The translations under genes and the position numbers were made by a program. A model generated the notes under the pieces. It saw only the letters and a program-made list of their open reading frames with translations. It was not told where the DNA came from and did not search any database. 64,000 nt of DNA from CAVVGZ01 sp963841845 (lineage in GTDB: Bacteria; Chloroflexota; Anaerolineae; Anaerolineales; Anaerolineaceae): assembly GCA_963841845.1 (NCBI GenBank), contig CAWJEG010000013.1, positions 62,001-126,000 on the forward strand. The letters are read 5' to 3'. Shown in pieces: positions 1 through 7,949 of the stretch. Each line of letters starts with the position of its first letter. Positions within the stretch are counted from its first letter, which is position 1.

Positions 1-441
1 CCATCTGTAATGCATGGACGGATTCAAATGCCGACTGGCAGTTTCCAGTTGGAAGAATTAATTCAAACCTTTTCCACCCTTCCGTTTGATGTAACATTTG
101 TGGATAAGGATGATACAGTGCGGTATTTCAGTCCGGGAAAAGAAAGAATATTTGAGCGGTCTCGTGCAATCCTCGGACGCAAAGTTCAATATTGCCATCC
201 CCCAAAGAGTGTACATATTGTCAACCAAATCATTAAGGATTTTAAAGCAGGAAAACAGGAACGGGCACGATTTTGGATATCTATGCAGGGCAAATTTATC
301 TACATCGTGTACTATGCGGTTCGCAATGATAACGGTGAGTATTTGGGGACCATCGAAGTAACCCAGGATTTAACAGATCTGCGCCAAATAACAGGGGAAA
401 GGCGTTTGCTGGCATACGATGGAACACCTGAAACAGCATAA
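1..441 (+). CDS. C-terminal part of a DUF438/PAS (PAS_10) domain protein, 5' partial
   Basis: The frame is open from the first base of the window, so the true start lies upstream; an internal ATG at 10 is probably not the start. The residues match the C-terminal PAS module of DUF438-type proteins: the 'FVDKDDTVRYFS' opening, 'ERIFERSRAILGR', 'CHPPKSVHIVN' and 'GTIEVTQDLT' are characteristic. In that family the PAS module follows DUF438 and hemerythrin-like domains, and the proteins are thought to sense gas or redox state. The ligand here cannot be read from the sequence. Two small genes of related domain types follow closely, suggesting one operon. The family call is firm; the function is inferred. 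Confidence 0.8.
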   Translation, partial: PSVMHGRIQMPTGSFQLEELIQTFSTLPFDVTFVDKDDTVRYFSPGKERIFERSRAILGRKVQYCHPPKSVHIVNQIIKDFKAGKQERARFWISMQGKFIYIVYYAVRNDNGEYLGTIEVTQDLTDLRQITGERRLLAYDGTPETA

Positions 442-470
442 ATAATCATACGGATAAGGATCATCTGAAC

Positions 471-701
471 ATGGAAATTACGGCAAAGACTAAATTGATG
501 GATTTATTAAATGAATATCCTCAACTCGAAGAAAAAATTATTCAAGCCGCACCGGCTTTCAAGAACCTCAAGAACCCCATATTACGGCGAACAGTTGGCC
601 AGTTAGCAACTGTAGAAAAAGTGGCACAAATTGGAAATCTGGATGTATTTACATTTGTAAACTTACTGAGACGTGAAACAGGCCAGGCAGAGTTCACATA
701 A
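471..701 (+). CDS. DUF1858 domain protein
   Basis: This is a 76-residue protein, essentially one DUF1858 domain. It has the usual opening 'MEITAKTKLMDLLNEYPQLEEKI', in which an acidic, hydrophobic helix precedes 'AAPAFKNLKNPILRRTVGQLATVEKVA'. DUF1858 domains often occur beside hemerythrin, DUF438 and DUF2249 proteins and may be redox or nitric-oxide linked, though no biochemical role is established. It starts 29 nt after the PAS protein and its end overlaps the possible GTG start of the next gene, which suggests translational coupling. Confidence 0.8.
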   Translation: MEITAKTKLMDLLNEYPQLEEKIIQAAPAFKNLKNPILRRTVGQLATVEKVAQIGNLDVFTFVNLLRRETGQAEFT

Positions 702-993
702 GGCCGAAATATCACAAGCTCTAAATGAGACACCTGTCAATAGAATGGATCCAGATTGGATCAGGGGTGATCCAGAGTTTGTAGTGGATGGCACACAATT
801 GTTGGCAAAAGGAGATGTGCCATTAAACCGGGTAAATGAACAGCTGCAACAATTAACTCAAGGGAGGTTTCTGTTGTTGATAACCGACTTTGAACCCCAA
901 CCAATGATCGAAGCCCTGGGAAAACAATCCCGCACGGTTTATCATAGATTGGATTCACAAAATTCCGGCCAGCATTTGACATATATTAAATAG
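673..993 (+). CDS. DUF2249-like small protein
   Basis: This is a protein of about 106 residues that ends in a DUF2249-like fold: 'LTQGRFLLLITDFEPQPMIEALGK' and 'VYHRLDSQ' resemble the DUF2249 pattern of a strand, a 'P.P.i..l...G' helix and a terminal strand. The start is uncertain. A GTG at 673 overlaps the upstream gene by 29 nt; an ATG at 745 would shorten the protein by 24 residues. DUF1858 and DUF2249 are often fused or adjacent, so the pair probably works together. The biochemical role is unknown. A strong hairpin terminator follows. Confidence 0.65.
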   Translation: MKQARQSSHKAEISQALNETPVNRMDPDWIRGDPEFVVDGTQLLAKGDVPLNRVNEQLQQLTQGRFLLLITDFEPQPMIEALGKQSRTVYHRLDSQNSGQHLTYIK

Positions 994-1010
994 TCGCATC
1001 CCTTAGGACA

Positions 1011-1051
1011 AAAAAGGACACAGAAATCCCAAAGTCTCTGTGTCCTTTTTT
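1011..1051. terminator. Bidirectional rho-independent terminator
   Basis: A 9-bp perfect stem (GGACACAGA at 1016-1024 with TCTGTGTCC at 1037-1045) is preceded by a run of A and followed by a run of T. It therefore works for the plus-strand trio ending at 993 and for the minus-strand rhodanese ending at 1155. Confidence 0.85.
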
Positions 1052-1154
1052 AATGCTCATTTTGTATAATTTGTTATTTGTAACTCTCAATTGACCTTGC
1101 CGTTATTATGATGTTTCAAAAACATCATTATTCAGGATCATGGTACAAGGTTTC

Positions 1155-1661
1155 CTAATTTCCAGTGGTAGTTGGATATCCGGCATTTTGCCAGGCTTCA
1201 TAACCACCAAGGATAGGTTGCACATTGGTAAAACCATTTTGCTGCAATATAAATGCCGCACCGGCACTTGAATTTTCGGCCGGTCAGGTACAGTAGGTAA
1301 TGATCCATTGGTTAGGATCAAGCTGGTCCAAAGACGCTTCGAGTTTATCTGCCGGAATATTTTTTGCTCCCTGGATATGGCTGGTTTCATAGGAGCTTTC
1401 ACTGCGGACATCCAGGAATAGTGCAGATTGGTCATCAAATGCTTTTTTTGCATCGAGAAGGGAAACGCGCTTAATTTCTGGATATGGAATACTTGCATCC
1501 GATGCGGTTTGCGTATTCGCTGGAGCCGGTGATCCAGACATGGCGAAGTAAATCAGCACAGCCAGAACGAGGACTACCCCAATACCTATAAAAATAATGG
1601 GGGTGTTGGATGTCGTTGCATTATTAAGTGTGGACTTCTTGCTAACCCGTTTTCTTGGCAT
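1155..1661 (-). CDS. Membrane-anchored rhodanese-like protein, candidate selenoprotein (in-frame UGA at 1284-1286)
   Basis: Residues 1-20 are basic and polar, about 21-41 form one transmembrane helix, and the rest is a single rhodanese domain ('LFLDVRSESSYETSHIQGAKNIP'). The frame stops at a TGA (1286-1284) just after 'WIITYCT'. The same frame then continues as 'PAENSSAGAAFILQQ' and 'LGGYEAWQNAGYP' to a TAG at 1157-1155, giving 168 codons plus stop. Rhodaneses of this type commonly read Y-C-T/S-C-P-x-E in the active-site loop, so the TGA replaces the second Cys (position 126; catalytic Cys at 124). A SECIS-like hairpin lies 22 nt downstream. Alternatives are a miscalled TGC/TGT or a real nonsense mutation. 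The rhodanese call is firm; selenocysteine is inferred, and no sel genes are in the window. Confidence 0.75.
1251..1286 (-). promoter_or_regulatory. Candidate bacterial SECIS element (UGA plus downstream hairpin)
   Basis: On the minus strand the UGA at 1286-1284 is followed after 22 nt by a three-base GUG loop (1261-1259). The loop sits on an 8-bp stem (1269-1262 with 1258-1251) containing one G-U pair. Bacterial SECIS elements typically have a guanosine in the first two loop positions and lie about 16-37 nt after the UGA; both hold here. A competing 6-bp hairpin (ACCGGC/GCCGGT) begins directly at the UGA and uses some of the same bases. Confidence 0.55.
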
Positions 1662-1739
1662 AAATATAGATCCTTATAAGTAGAGTATTACAATATTATT
1701 TATCCCTATTATTTTAATGGCTTTTGGCATATTTTACAA

Positions 1740-1770
1740 TTGATATCTAATTATGATATTCGGTTATAAT
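1740..1770 (+). promoter_or_regulatory. Probable sigma-A promoter of the glmS leader
   Basis: TTGATA at 1740-1745 and a perfect TATAAT at 1765-1770 are separated by 19 bp, slightly long. Transcription would start near 1777, about 50 nt before the proposed ribozyme cleavage site. Confidence 0.5.
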
Positions 1771-1824
1771 GCAAATTAGATAGAGGAGGAATATTTATCG
1801 AGAGATTATCAACCGGGATGAATT

Positions 1825-1990
1825 AGCGCATGATTTCTGATGCCGGGGGTCTATTGCATCAGGAATGACGAGGAGAAGGGTTCTTCATTTCACCGTGAAG
1901 TTAACCGTGCGGGGTAGGAATAAGTTTCCAAACGGGAAAATCGAGAGATCAGCGGATGCCCTTTAGATAGTTCACATCTGATTCTATCCT
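1825..1990 (+). ncRNA. glmS ribozyme/riboswitch with an insertion in the core
   Basis: The leader of glmS shows the ribozyme landmarks in order. The scissile A|GCGC is at 1825-1829. A 10-bp P2-like stem (TTTCTGATGC with GCATCAGGAA, one G-U) follows, directly before TGACGAGG. The core ATCGAGAGATCAGCGGATGCCC (about 1940-1961) closely matches the catalytic core known from thermophilic Firmicutes. AAGGG and CCCTT form P3, and a P4 hairpin AGATAG...CTATC has a TTCA-containing loop. About 55-60 nt, with two small potential hairpins, are inserted between the P3 5' strand and the core; canonical ribozymes have only a few bases there. The known function is self-cleavage upon binding glucosamine-6-phosphate, which lowers glmS expression. 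Confidence 0.8.
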
Positions 1991-2102
1991 AAACAACACA
2001 ACACTATTGACATGGATTGGCAGGCAGAAGACCGGGTTTGTTGACCCAATTAAAGGTTTTACTATCTGCAATGAATTCTATTTCTAATTGGAGGGTTGGT
2101 TT

Positions 2103-3944
2103 ATGTGCGGGATTGTTGGATACATAGGGAATCGGAATGCTACCCCAATTATTCTGAATGGATTAAAAAGGTTGGAATACCGGGGTTACGATTCAGCAGG
2201 GATGGCTGTTATTGATATCGATCATATCGAAATCCGCCGGGATGCCGGGAAACTCCGGAATCTTGAAGAACTTGTTTATCAGCAACCAATAAAGGGCAAA
2301 ATGGGGATTGGTCATACCCGTTGGGCGACTCATGGTGAACCCAGTGCGAAAAATGCCCATCCCCACCTGGGCGCTACCGGTAATGTTGTGGTTGTCCATA
2401 ATGGGATTGTTGAGAATTTTATCGAACTCAAGGATGAACTTGTATCTGAAGGTGTCGAATTTAAATCGGAAACAGATACAGAAACAATAGTTCACTTGAT
2501 CGAAAAGTTCCTTGGTATCGGGAATTCCCTGGAAGAAGCAGTGCAAAAAACCTTGATGCTATTAAAAGGGGCTCATGGAATTGTAGTGATGTCTACGCTT
2601 GAAATGGACAAGATCATTGCCGCCAGAGTAGGAAATGCGGGAGGGGTGGTGATTGGTTTCGGGGAAAATGAAATGTTTATTGCCTCCGATATACCTGCCA
2701 TTTTGGAACATACGCAAAAAATGGTATTTTTGGAGTCCAGGCAAATGGCAATTGTCACCAAGGGAGGGCTTCAGGTTAAGACTCTGGAAGGAAAACCCAT
2801 TAACTATCGAGTCCATACCATTTCCTGGGATCCTGTATCAGCGGAAAAAGGGGAATACCGCCATTTTATGCATAAAGAAATTCACGAACAGGTACGATCT
2901 CTAACAGACACCCTTGCCGGAAGAGTGGATTTTGAAAACGGGCGAGTCCGCTTCCCCCAATTAAATCTTACACCCGAGCTTGCCAGAAGAATTAACCGGA
3001 TATATATCACTGCTTGTGGAAGTGCAGCATATGTAAGTATGGTGGGCAAATTTTATATCGAAAAGATAGCGCGAATACCGGTAGAAGTAGATATTGCTTC
3101 GGAATTTCGATATCGCAATCCAATTGTGGATAAAAACACAGTCGTGCTGGCTGTCAGCCAATCAGGAGAAACTGCAGATACACTGGCAGCCATGGAAGAA
3201 GGACGTATCAAAGGTGCTGTATTATGGTCTATTGTGAATGCAATTGGTTCCCAGGCGATGCGCCTGGCTGATGGCTATATCTCTATGCAGACTGGACCTG
3301 AAATCGGAGTAGCAACGACAAAGGCATTCACCGCTCCCCTGGTGGATTTGTATATGCTTGCAATCCTTCTTGCGGATTTGCGTGGTAGTTTATCGGAGCA
3401 GGAAAGGTTTTCACTTGTCACCGATTTGCGGTTGATCCCCAATCTGGCCGGACGGTGTCTGGAGCGGGAAAATGCCGTTTTGGATGTGGCGCATTATCTG
3501 AAAGACTCACGCAATGCGCTTTACCTTGGACGCGGGATTAATATGCCGATCGCCTATGAGGGCGCCTTGAAATTAAAAGAGATTTCATATATCCACGCAG
3601 AGGCTTATCCTGCAGGGGAAATGAAACATGGGCCAATTTCGCTCATAGATGAGGATATGCCTGTGGTTGCGATCGCTACCAAAGATCTCTGGTATGACAA
3701 AATGATCAGCCAGATTGAACAGGCTAAAGCCCGCGGCGGGAAGGTGATCATGGTTGCCACGGATGGTGATACGAGAGCAGCAGAGCTAGCCGACCACGTC
3801 ATTTGGGTTCCAGAGTCACCCTGGCTGTTTTCTCCTGTGACAACAACAATTCCCCTGCAAATGCTGGCTTACCATATAGCAACATTACGCGGTCTGGATG
3901 TTGATCAACCCAGGAACCTGGCAAAAAGTGTAACCGTTGAATAA
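2103..3944 (+). CDS. glmS: Glutamine--fructose-6-phosphate aminotransferase (isomerizing)
   Basis: This 613-residue protein converts fructose-6-phosphate and glutamine to glucosamine-6-phosphate, the first step to UDP-GlcNAc and cell-wall precursors. The start is the ATG at 2103 because it places the catalytic Cys at residue 2 ('MCGIVGYIG'). A TTG at 2088 would bury it, and GGAGGG at 2090-2095 is well placed. Domains are an N-terminal glutamine amidotransferase (residues 1 to about 230, with 'GHTRWATHG') and two SIS isomerase domains (about 285-420 and 455-590), ending in the conserved 'PRNLAKSVTVE'. Length is normal for the family. Expression is probably controlled by the ribozyme in its leader. 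Confidence 0.97.
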   Translation: MCGIVGYIGNRNATPIILNGLKRLEYRGYDSAGMAVIDIDHIEIRRDAGKLRNLEELVYQQPIKGKMGIGHTRWATHGEPSAKNAHPHLGATGNVVVVHNGIVENFIELKDELVSEGVEFKSETDTETIVHLIEKFLGIGNSLEEAVQKTLMLLKGAHGIVVMSTLEMDKIIAARVGNAGGVVIGFGENEMFIASDIPAILEHTQKMVFLESRQMAIVTKGGLQVKTLEGKPINYRVHTISWDPVSAEKGEYRHFMHKEIHEQVRSLTDTLAGRVDFENGRVRFPQLNLTPELARRINRIYITACGSAAYVSMVGKFYIEKIARIPVEVDIASEFRYRNPIVDKNTVVLAVSQSGETADTLAAMEEGRIKGAVLWSIVNAIGSQAMRLADGYISMQTGPEIGVATTKAFTAPLVDLYMLAILLADLRGSLSEQERFSLVTDLRLIPNLAGRCLERENAVLDVAHYLKDSRNALYLGRGINMPIAYEGALKLKEISYIHAEAYPAGEMKHGPISLIDEDMPVVAIATKDLWYDKMISQIEQAKARGGKVIMVATDGDTRAAELADHVIWVPESPWLFSPVTTTIPLQMLAYHIATLRGLDVDQPRNLAKSVTVE

Positions 3945-3970
3945 ACCGAAATGCATGATGATTAAATAAA

Positions 3971-4009
3971 AACTTCCTGAAATAAGTGGGGGAAATTCTT
4001 TCAGGAAGT
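3971..4009 (-). terminator. Hairpin terminator between glmS and the Fe-S regulator
   Basis: An 11-bp perfect stem pairs ACTTCCTGAAA (3972-3982) with TTTCAGGAAGT (3999-4009). On the minus strand it is followed by TTTTTATTT, so it fits the regulator ending at 4122 best. On the plus strand it may also slow transcription leaving glmS. Confidence 0.7.
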
Positions 4010-4121
4010 ACCTTATTAATATCCTGAGTTTTGCTTAGATGAGGATTCTGGTCAACTAAATAATGGCATGCGAAAATTAGTGATTGTATTTGGGTGGTTA
4101 TGTTAAGAAAAGACCTGCCGA

Positions 4122-4766
4122 TTATATCACCGCCGAAGGGATGGTTTTCTCAATAACAAATACACATTCTGACAGTGATTTTAATGAAAAGTCTATTTTT
4201 CCTTTCTGCTTTGCAGAACAATTCAGGTAATTACTCAAAATCATTTCGTCCAAAATACATAATTCGGGGTGTTTCTCAATTAATGCCATATACGGACAAC
4301 TTGCAAACATAATAACCGGGCCGTTTTTATGGGCTTCCCAACGGGCAAAATAGGCTCGTTTGTTCATTTCGACCATGAGTAAGTTCAACGTCCTGGTTAA
4401 ATTTATGACGGGATAAGTGGCGGGGACCATCATTTTTGCCACGTTCCTTAAAAGTCCTTCTTTTTTGGTTGTTGCACCAGGGATACTGAGCAGGTGGTCA
4501 CATAACTCGGAATAATTATTTGCTGTTCTTTTAGTGGAAATCCTGTATTTTACCTCTGGTCTTCCACGAACTCTGCTGGATAGATTATCGTCCTTGATTA
4601 TTTCAACAATCTCGTTTTGCAGCATTTTCTGTAAATGGTAATGGATATCCGGTTTTGTCATTCCAATAGTATGTGAGAGCCCATTTACAGTCACAATACG
4701 GAATTTTAATAAATTTGCTAGAATTAAATTCTCCGTGGATTCTTTCATAAAATTGATTATATCCAT
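4122..4766 (-). CDS. ArsR/DeoR-like winged-helix regulator with Fe-S cysteine motif (SufR-like)
   Basis: This is a 214-residue protein. Residues about 10-60 form a winged helix-turn-helix ('TKPDIHYHLQKMLQNEIVEII') followed by a wing with 'RGRPEVKYRIS'. The C-terminal half carries four cysteines at about 157, 170, 183 and 201, the first two in 'SCPYMALIEKHPELC'. This spacing resembles SufR-type repressors that bind an iron-sulfur cluster. It is divergent from nuoB, and a palindrome overlaps the nuoB promoter. I infer that it senses Fe-S or redox state and controls the complex I genes and itself; this has not been shown. Confidence 0.75.
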   Translation of the reverse strand: MDIINFMKESTENLILANLLKFRIVTVNGLSHTIGMTKPDIHYHLQKMLQNEIVEIIKDDNLSSRVRGRPEVKYRISTKRTANNYSELCDHLLSIPGATTKKEGLLRNVAKMMVPATYPVINLTRTLNLLMVEMNKRAYFARWEAHKNGPVIMFASCPYMALIEKHPELCILDEMILSNYLNCSAKQKGKIDFSLKSLSECVFVIEKTIPSAVI

Positions 4767-4798
4767 TAAATAAAAAAATATTTAATTAAATAATCAGC

Positions 4799-4836
4799 TT
4801 GACAAGCAAAATTGAGATGATACAATGAATATTGTA
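4799..4836 (+). promoter_or_regulatory. nuoB promoter with overlapping palindromic operator
   Basis: TTGACA at 4799-4804 and TACAAT at 4821-4826 (16-bp spacer) form a strong sigma-A promoter. The -10 box is one arm of a perfect inverted repeat TACAAT-gaat-ATTGTA (4821-4836). A repressor bound there would block the promoter. The divergent Fe-S regulator is the obvious candidate. Confidence 0.6.
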
Positions 4837-4903
4837 TATCTTATATTGTCGGGATATACCATAATGAATATCTGTGTATTATTCCCGGAAAGAGAGATCT
4901 GCA

Positions 4904-5566
4904 ATGAGTTATGAGGAATTAAATTCCCCCGGTAAAAGTATTCCCCCAGAATTGGAAAATGCAGTTGCTCTGACTACCCTTGATCGTATCTACAATTGGA
5001 GCAGGCGCAATTCACTTTGGCCAATGACTTTTGGATTGGCTTGTTGTGCATTTGAAATGATAGCTACTGCTGCCGCAAGGTTTGACTTTTCTCGATTTGG
5101 TATGGAAGTCATGCGGCCAAGTCCCCGGCAAGCGGATGTAATGATTGTTGCAGGCACCGTAACGAAAAAGATGGTCCCTTTAATTGTCCGTCTTTACAAT
5201 CAAATGCCGGAACATAAATATGTGGTTGCAATGGGCTCCTGTGCTTCAGGTGGGGGACCATTTAAGGAAGGGTACAATGTCGTTTCCGGTATTGATAAAT
5301 TCATTCCGGTTGATGTCTATATACCAGGCTGCCCGCCAACTCCCCAATCTCTGTTGAATGGTTTAATTGCCCTGCAAAAAAAAGTGGACACTGAGTCATT
5401 GAAAGAAGTTCGTTGGTATAAAAAGGAACCCACTCCACCAATCCCGATTCCAATTCTGGGACCGGATTTGATGGATCCAAGGGACTTTGCTTTGATAAAC
5501 GAGGTGACTCATCGCCTTGAAGTAGAAGAGAGTACTGGAGAACAGGAAAACCAGGAAGGAGTATAG
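4904..5566 (+). CDS. nuoB: NADH-quinone oxidoreductase subunit B
   Basis: This is a 220-residue NuoB, the complex I subunit holding the terminal cluster N2 that passes electrons to quinone. The conserved cysteines are visible: the tandem pair in 'GLACCAFEM', one in 'MGSCASGGG' and one in 'YIPGCPPTP'. The ATG at 4904 is preferred (AGAGAG upstream, family-like N-terminus) over an in-frame start 30 nt earlier. It is the first gene of a plus-strand operon with nuoCD two bases after its stop. The C-terminal tail, about 50 residues beyond the core, is acidic and probably disordered. Confidence 0.95.
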   Translation: MSYEELNSPGKSIPPELENAVALTTLDRIYNWSRRNSLWPMTFGLACCAFEMIATAAARFDFSRFGMEVMRPSPRQADVMIVAGTVTKKMVPLIVRLYNQMPEHKYVVAMGSCASGGGPFKEGYNVVSGIDKFIPVDVYIPGCPPTPQSLLNGLIALQKKVDTESLKEVRWYKKEPTPPIPIPILGPDLMDPRDFALINEVTHRLEVEESTGEQENQEGV

Positions 5567-5568
5567 TC

Positions 5569-7311
5569 TTGACCGAGAAAATTACCCTACAAGCGGAAGA
5601 GGACATCGTTCAAAAATATCCCCAATGGTTGCTTCCAGATGGGAGGCAAGGTTATGAAGGCTTTCTTGTAGAGCGGGAACATCTTCTGGAGGTAGCTCAA
5701 GCCCTTCGGGATGAATATGGCTATGATTATTTAACTTCTGTTACCGGTGTAGACTATCTAGCTCTGGAAAAAATGGAAGTTGTTTATCATTTTTTCAAAT
5801 CGATTGGCGGCCCCGCATTTGAAATAAAAGTACAAACCCCAAGGGATGACGCTGTTGTCCCGTCTCTCACATCCCTTTATCCCGGGACAGAGTTCCAGGA
5901 AAGGGAAGCCTGGGATCTGTTGGGTATTAAATTTTCCGGACATCCTGATTTGCGGCGCATCATGCTTTGGGAGGGTTTTGTTGGTCATCCACTTCGAAAG
6001 GACTGGAAGGAAACCTACTTTGAGGACCAGGTAAAACCGTATAAAAGCAGGTGGCCGGAGGGAAAAGCCGTTCGGTCAGAGATAAACAATCCGTACCATG
6101 CGAATGTGCAGTACCCAAAAAATTTTAACCCGGATATTTATGCGCCGGATGATGATGAATCTGTTTATCAACTTTTACGTAAGGTTCAGGAAAAATATGA
6201 TCCAGATATCCAGACTGACCAGGTAATCATCAATTTTGGACCGCAGCATCCCTCAACGCATGGCGTTTTTCGAATGGTTACACTCCTTGAAGGGGAGACA
6301 ATCATTGATATCAAACCTGTTCTAGGGTATTTGCACCGCAACCACGAAAAAATTGGAGAAAGAAACACTTATATCCAGAATATCCCGTTTACAGACCGCT
6401 TGGACTACATTACTTCGATGAGCAACAATTTTGGGTATGTCCTTACAATTGAAAAATTAATGGGCATAAAACCTCCTGAACGTGCGATGTATATCCGTAC
6501 GATGATGGCTGAACTAACCAGGATAGCTTCCCACATCGTATCTGTCGGATTTTTGCTGAACGATCTGGGTGCATTTTTTACTCCCATGCTGTATGCCATG
6601 GAGGAGAGGGAATTAATCCTGGATATTTTTGAAGCTGTGTCAGGTTCGCGGATGATGTGTAACTATTACAGGTTTGGTGGGGTTGTCAGAGATCTTCCCG
6701 AGGGTGTATTCGATAAAATTAAAGCGCTTGTTGGCGATCGTCTTCCACGGAAAATTGATGAGATTGACCGGTATCTGACCAAGAATGAAGTCATCCGTTT
6801 ACGCTGTGAAGGAGTTGGAATACTTACTCCGGAAGATGCGTTAAACAATGCCGCCTCAGGCCCTGTTTTACGCGGATCGGGTGTTCCCTATGATATTCGC
6901 AGAGCTGATCCCTATGAAATATATGATCGTTTCGAATTTGATGTGGCGTACGGGACCCACGGGGATCTTTATGACCGCTATCTTGTTCGCCTGGAAGAAA
7001 TGAGACAAAGTCTGCGGATTTTACAACAAATTATTAAAGACATACCGGATGGTGAAATTCAAACAGGAAAACCTGCCTATCTTGTTAAGGTACCAGCCGG
7101 TGAAGCTTACGGTCGTATAGAATCTCCAAAAGGGGAATTGGGATTTTATGTGGTCTCGGATGGGAAGCCGAATCCATACCGCTATCATATCCGATCAGGA
7201 TCCTTCGTTAATTTAACCAGTCTGGCGCCCATGGCGCGCGGATCAAAAATTGCAGATGCCGTGACGATTCTGGGTTCTATCGATATTGTTTTGGGCGAAG
7301 TAGACCGGTAG
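5569..7311 (+). CDS. nuoCD: NADH-quinone oxidoreductase fused subunits C/D
   Basis: This 580-residue fusion has NuoC (30-kDa type, about residues 1-170, with 'EREAWDLLGIKFSGHPDLRRIML') followed by NuoD (49-kDa type, about 200-580, with 'NFGPQHPSTHGVFR', 'GYLHRNHEKIGE' and 'GSIDIVLGEVDR' at the end). Together they form the quinone-site wall of the peripheral arm of complex I. The start is a TTG at 5569 with a strong AGGAAGGA ribosome site, spaced 2 bp from the nuoB stop, so translation is likely coupled. C/D fusion is common in several phyla. The length is as expected. Confidence 0.96.
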   Translation: MTEKITLQAEEDIVQKYPQWLLPDGRQGYEGFLVEREHLLEVAQALRDEYGYDYLTSVTGVDYLALEKMEVVYHFFKSIGGPAFEIKVQTPRDDAVVPSLTSLYPGTEFQEREAWDLLGIKFSGHPDLRRIMLWEGFVGHPLRKDWKETYFEDQVKPYKSRWPEGKAVRSEINNPYHANVQYPKNFNPDIYAPDDDESVYQLLRKVQEKYDPDIQTDQVIINFGPQHPSTHGVFRMVTLLEGETIIDIKPVLGYLHRNHEKIGERNTYIQNIPFTDRLDYITSMSNNFGYVLTIEKLMGIKPPERAMYIRTMMAELTRIASHIVSVGFLLNDLGAFFTPMLYAMEERELILDIFEAVSGSRMMCNYYRFGGVVRDLPEGVFDKIKALVGDRLPRKIDEIDRYLTKNEVIRLRCEGVGILTPEDALNNAASGPVLRGSGVPYDIRRADPYEIYDRFEFDVAYGTHGDLYDRYLVRLEEMRQSLRILQQIIKDIPDGEIQTGKPAYLVKVPAGEAYGRIESPKGELGFYVVSDGKPNPYRYHIRSGSFVNLTSLAPMARGSKIADAVTILGSIDIVLGEVDR

Positions 7312-7331
7312 AAAACGTTCAAGGAGTGAAG

Positions 7332-7934
7332 ATGAATGGTTCTGGAATGATTCGTGGTCTGTTGGTCACATTTGGTCGCTTTTTACAAACCTATATTACA
7401 GATATCAAGTATCCTGGAAAACGTTATTACACCAGAGATGGTATAGCGCATAGAATGAGCAGCGGCACCAGCGGGATTTTTACAATTCAATATCCCGAGG
7501 AAAAAATGATAATTCCAGAGGAATTCCGTAATATTCCCTTCCTTATATACGAGGAAGCGGATGGAATCAGAAAATTACGCTGCACATCCTGTGGTATCTG
7601 TTCCAAGGTTTGTCCCCCGCAATGTATCTGGATAACACGTAAAGTAGATTCTCAGACTGGAAAACCCTTGCAGGAACCGGCGGAATTTTATATTGACGTG
7701 GATATCTGCATGAATTGCGGTCTTTGCGCAGAATTTTGCCCCTTTGACGCAATCCGGATGGACCATGATTATGAAATTGCTTCATATAACCGGCTGGAAA
7801 ACCATATCTATGGATTAGAAAAGCTGCAAAAACCGGTTTCTTATTATGCTGGTATTCGTCCCACCAATTATGCCCGTGAGGAAGCGGCCCGGGCGGAAAA
7901 GGAAGCGGCAAAAGCCGCCAGAAAATCTATCTAG
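7332..7934 (+). CDS. nuoI: NADH-quinone oxidoreductase subunit I (2[4Fe-4S] ferredoxin type)
   Basis: This is a 200-residue protein with the two complete cluster motifs of NuoI, 'CTSCGICSKVCPPQC' and 'CMNCGLCAEFCPFD', which carry clusters N6a and N6b from the hydrophilic arm to NuoB. The ATG at 7332 sits 5 nt after AAGGAG and is preferred over the GTG at 7326 that overlaps that site. The C-terminus has an alanine- and lysine-rich helical tail beyond the usual end. The membrane subunits (A, H, J-N) and E/F/G are not in the window, so the complex is encoded in at least two places or uses ferredoxin-type input. Confidence 0.95.
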   Translation: MNGSGMIRGLLVTFGRFLQTYITDIKYPGKRYYTRDGIAHRMSSGTSGIFTIQYPEEKMIIPEEFRNIPFLIYEEADGIRKLRCTSCGICSKVCPPQCIWITRKVDSQTGKPLQEPAEFYIDVDICMNCGLCAEFCPFDAIRMDHDYEIASYNRLENHIYGLEKLQKPVSYYAGIRPTNYAREEAARAEKEAAKAARKSI

Positions 7935-7949
7935 CGGAAAAAATTGATT

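Noticed and set aside
1265..1286. 6-bp hairpin (ACCGGC/GCCGGT) starting at the rhodanese UGA as the SECIS
   Set aside because: Its loop begins only about 6 nt after the UGA, too close for a usual bacterial SECIS. The next hairpin, 22 nt away with a G-first loop, fits better.
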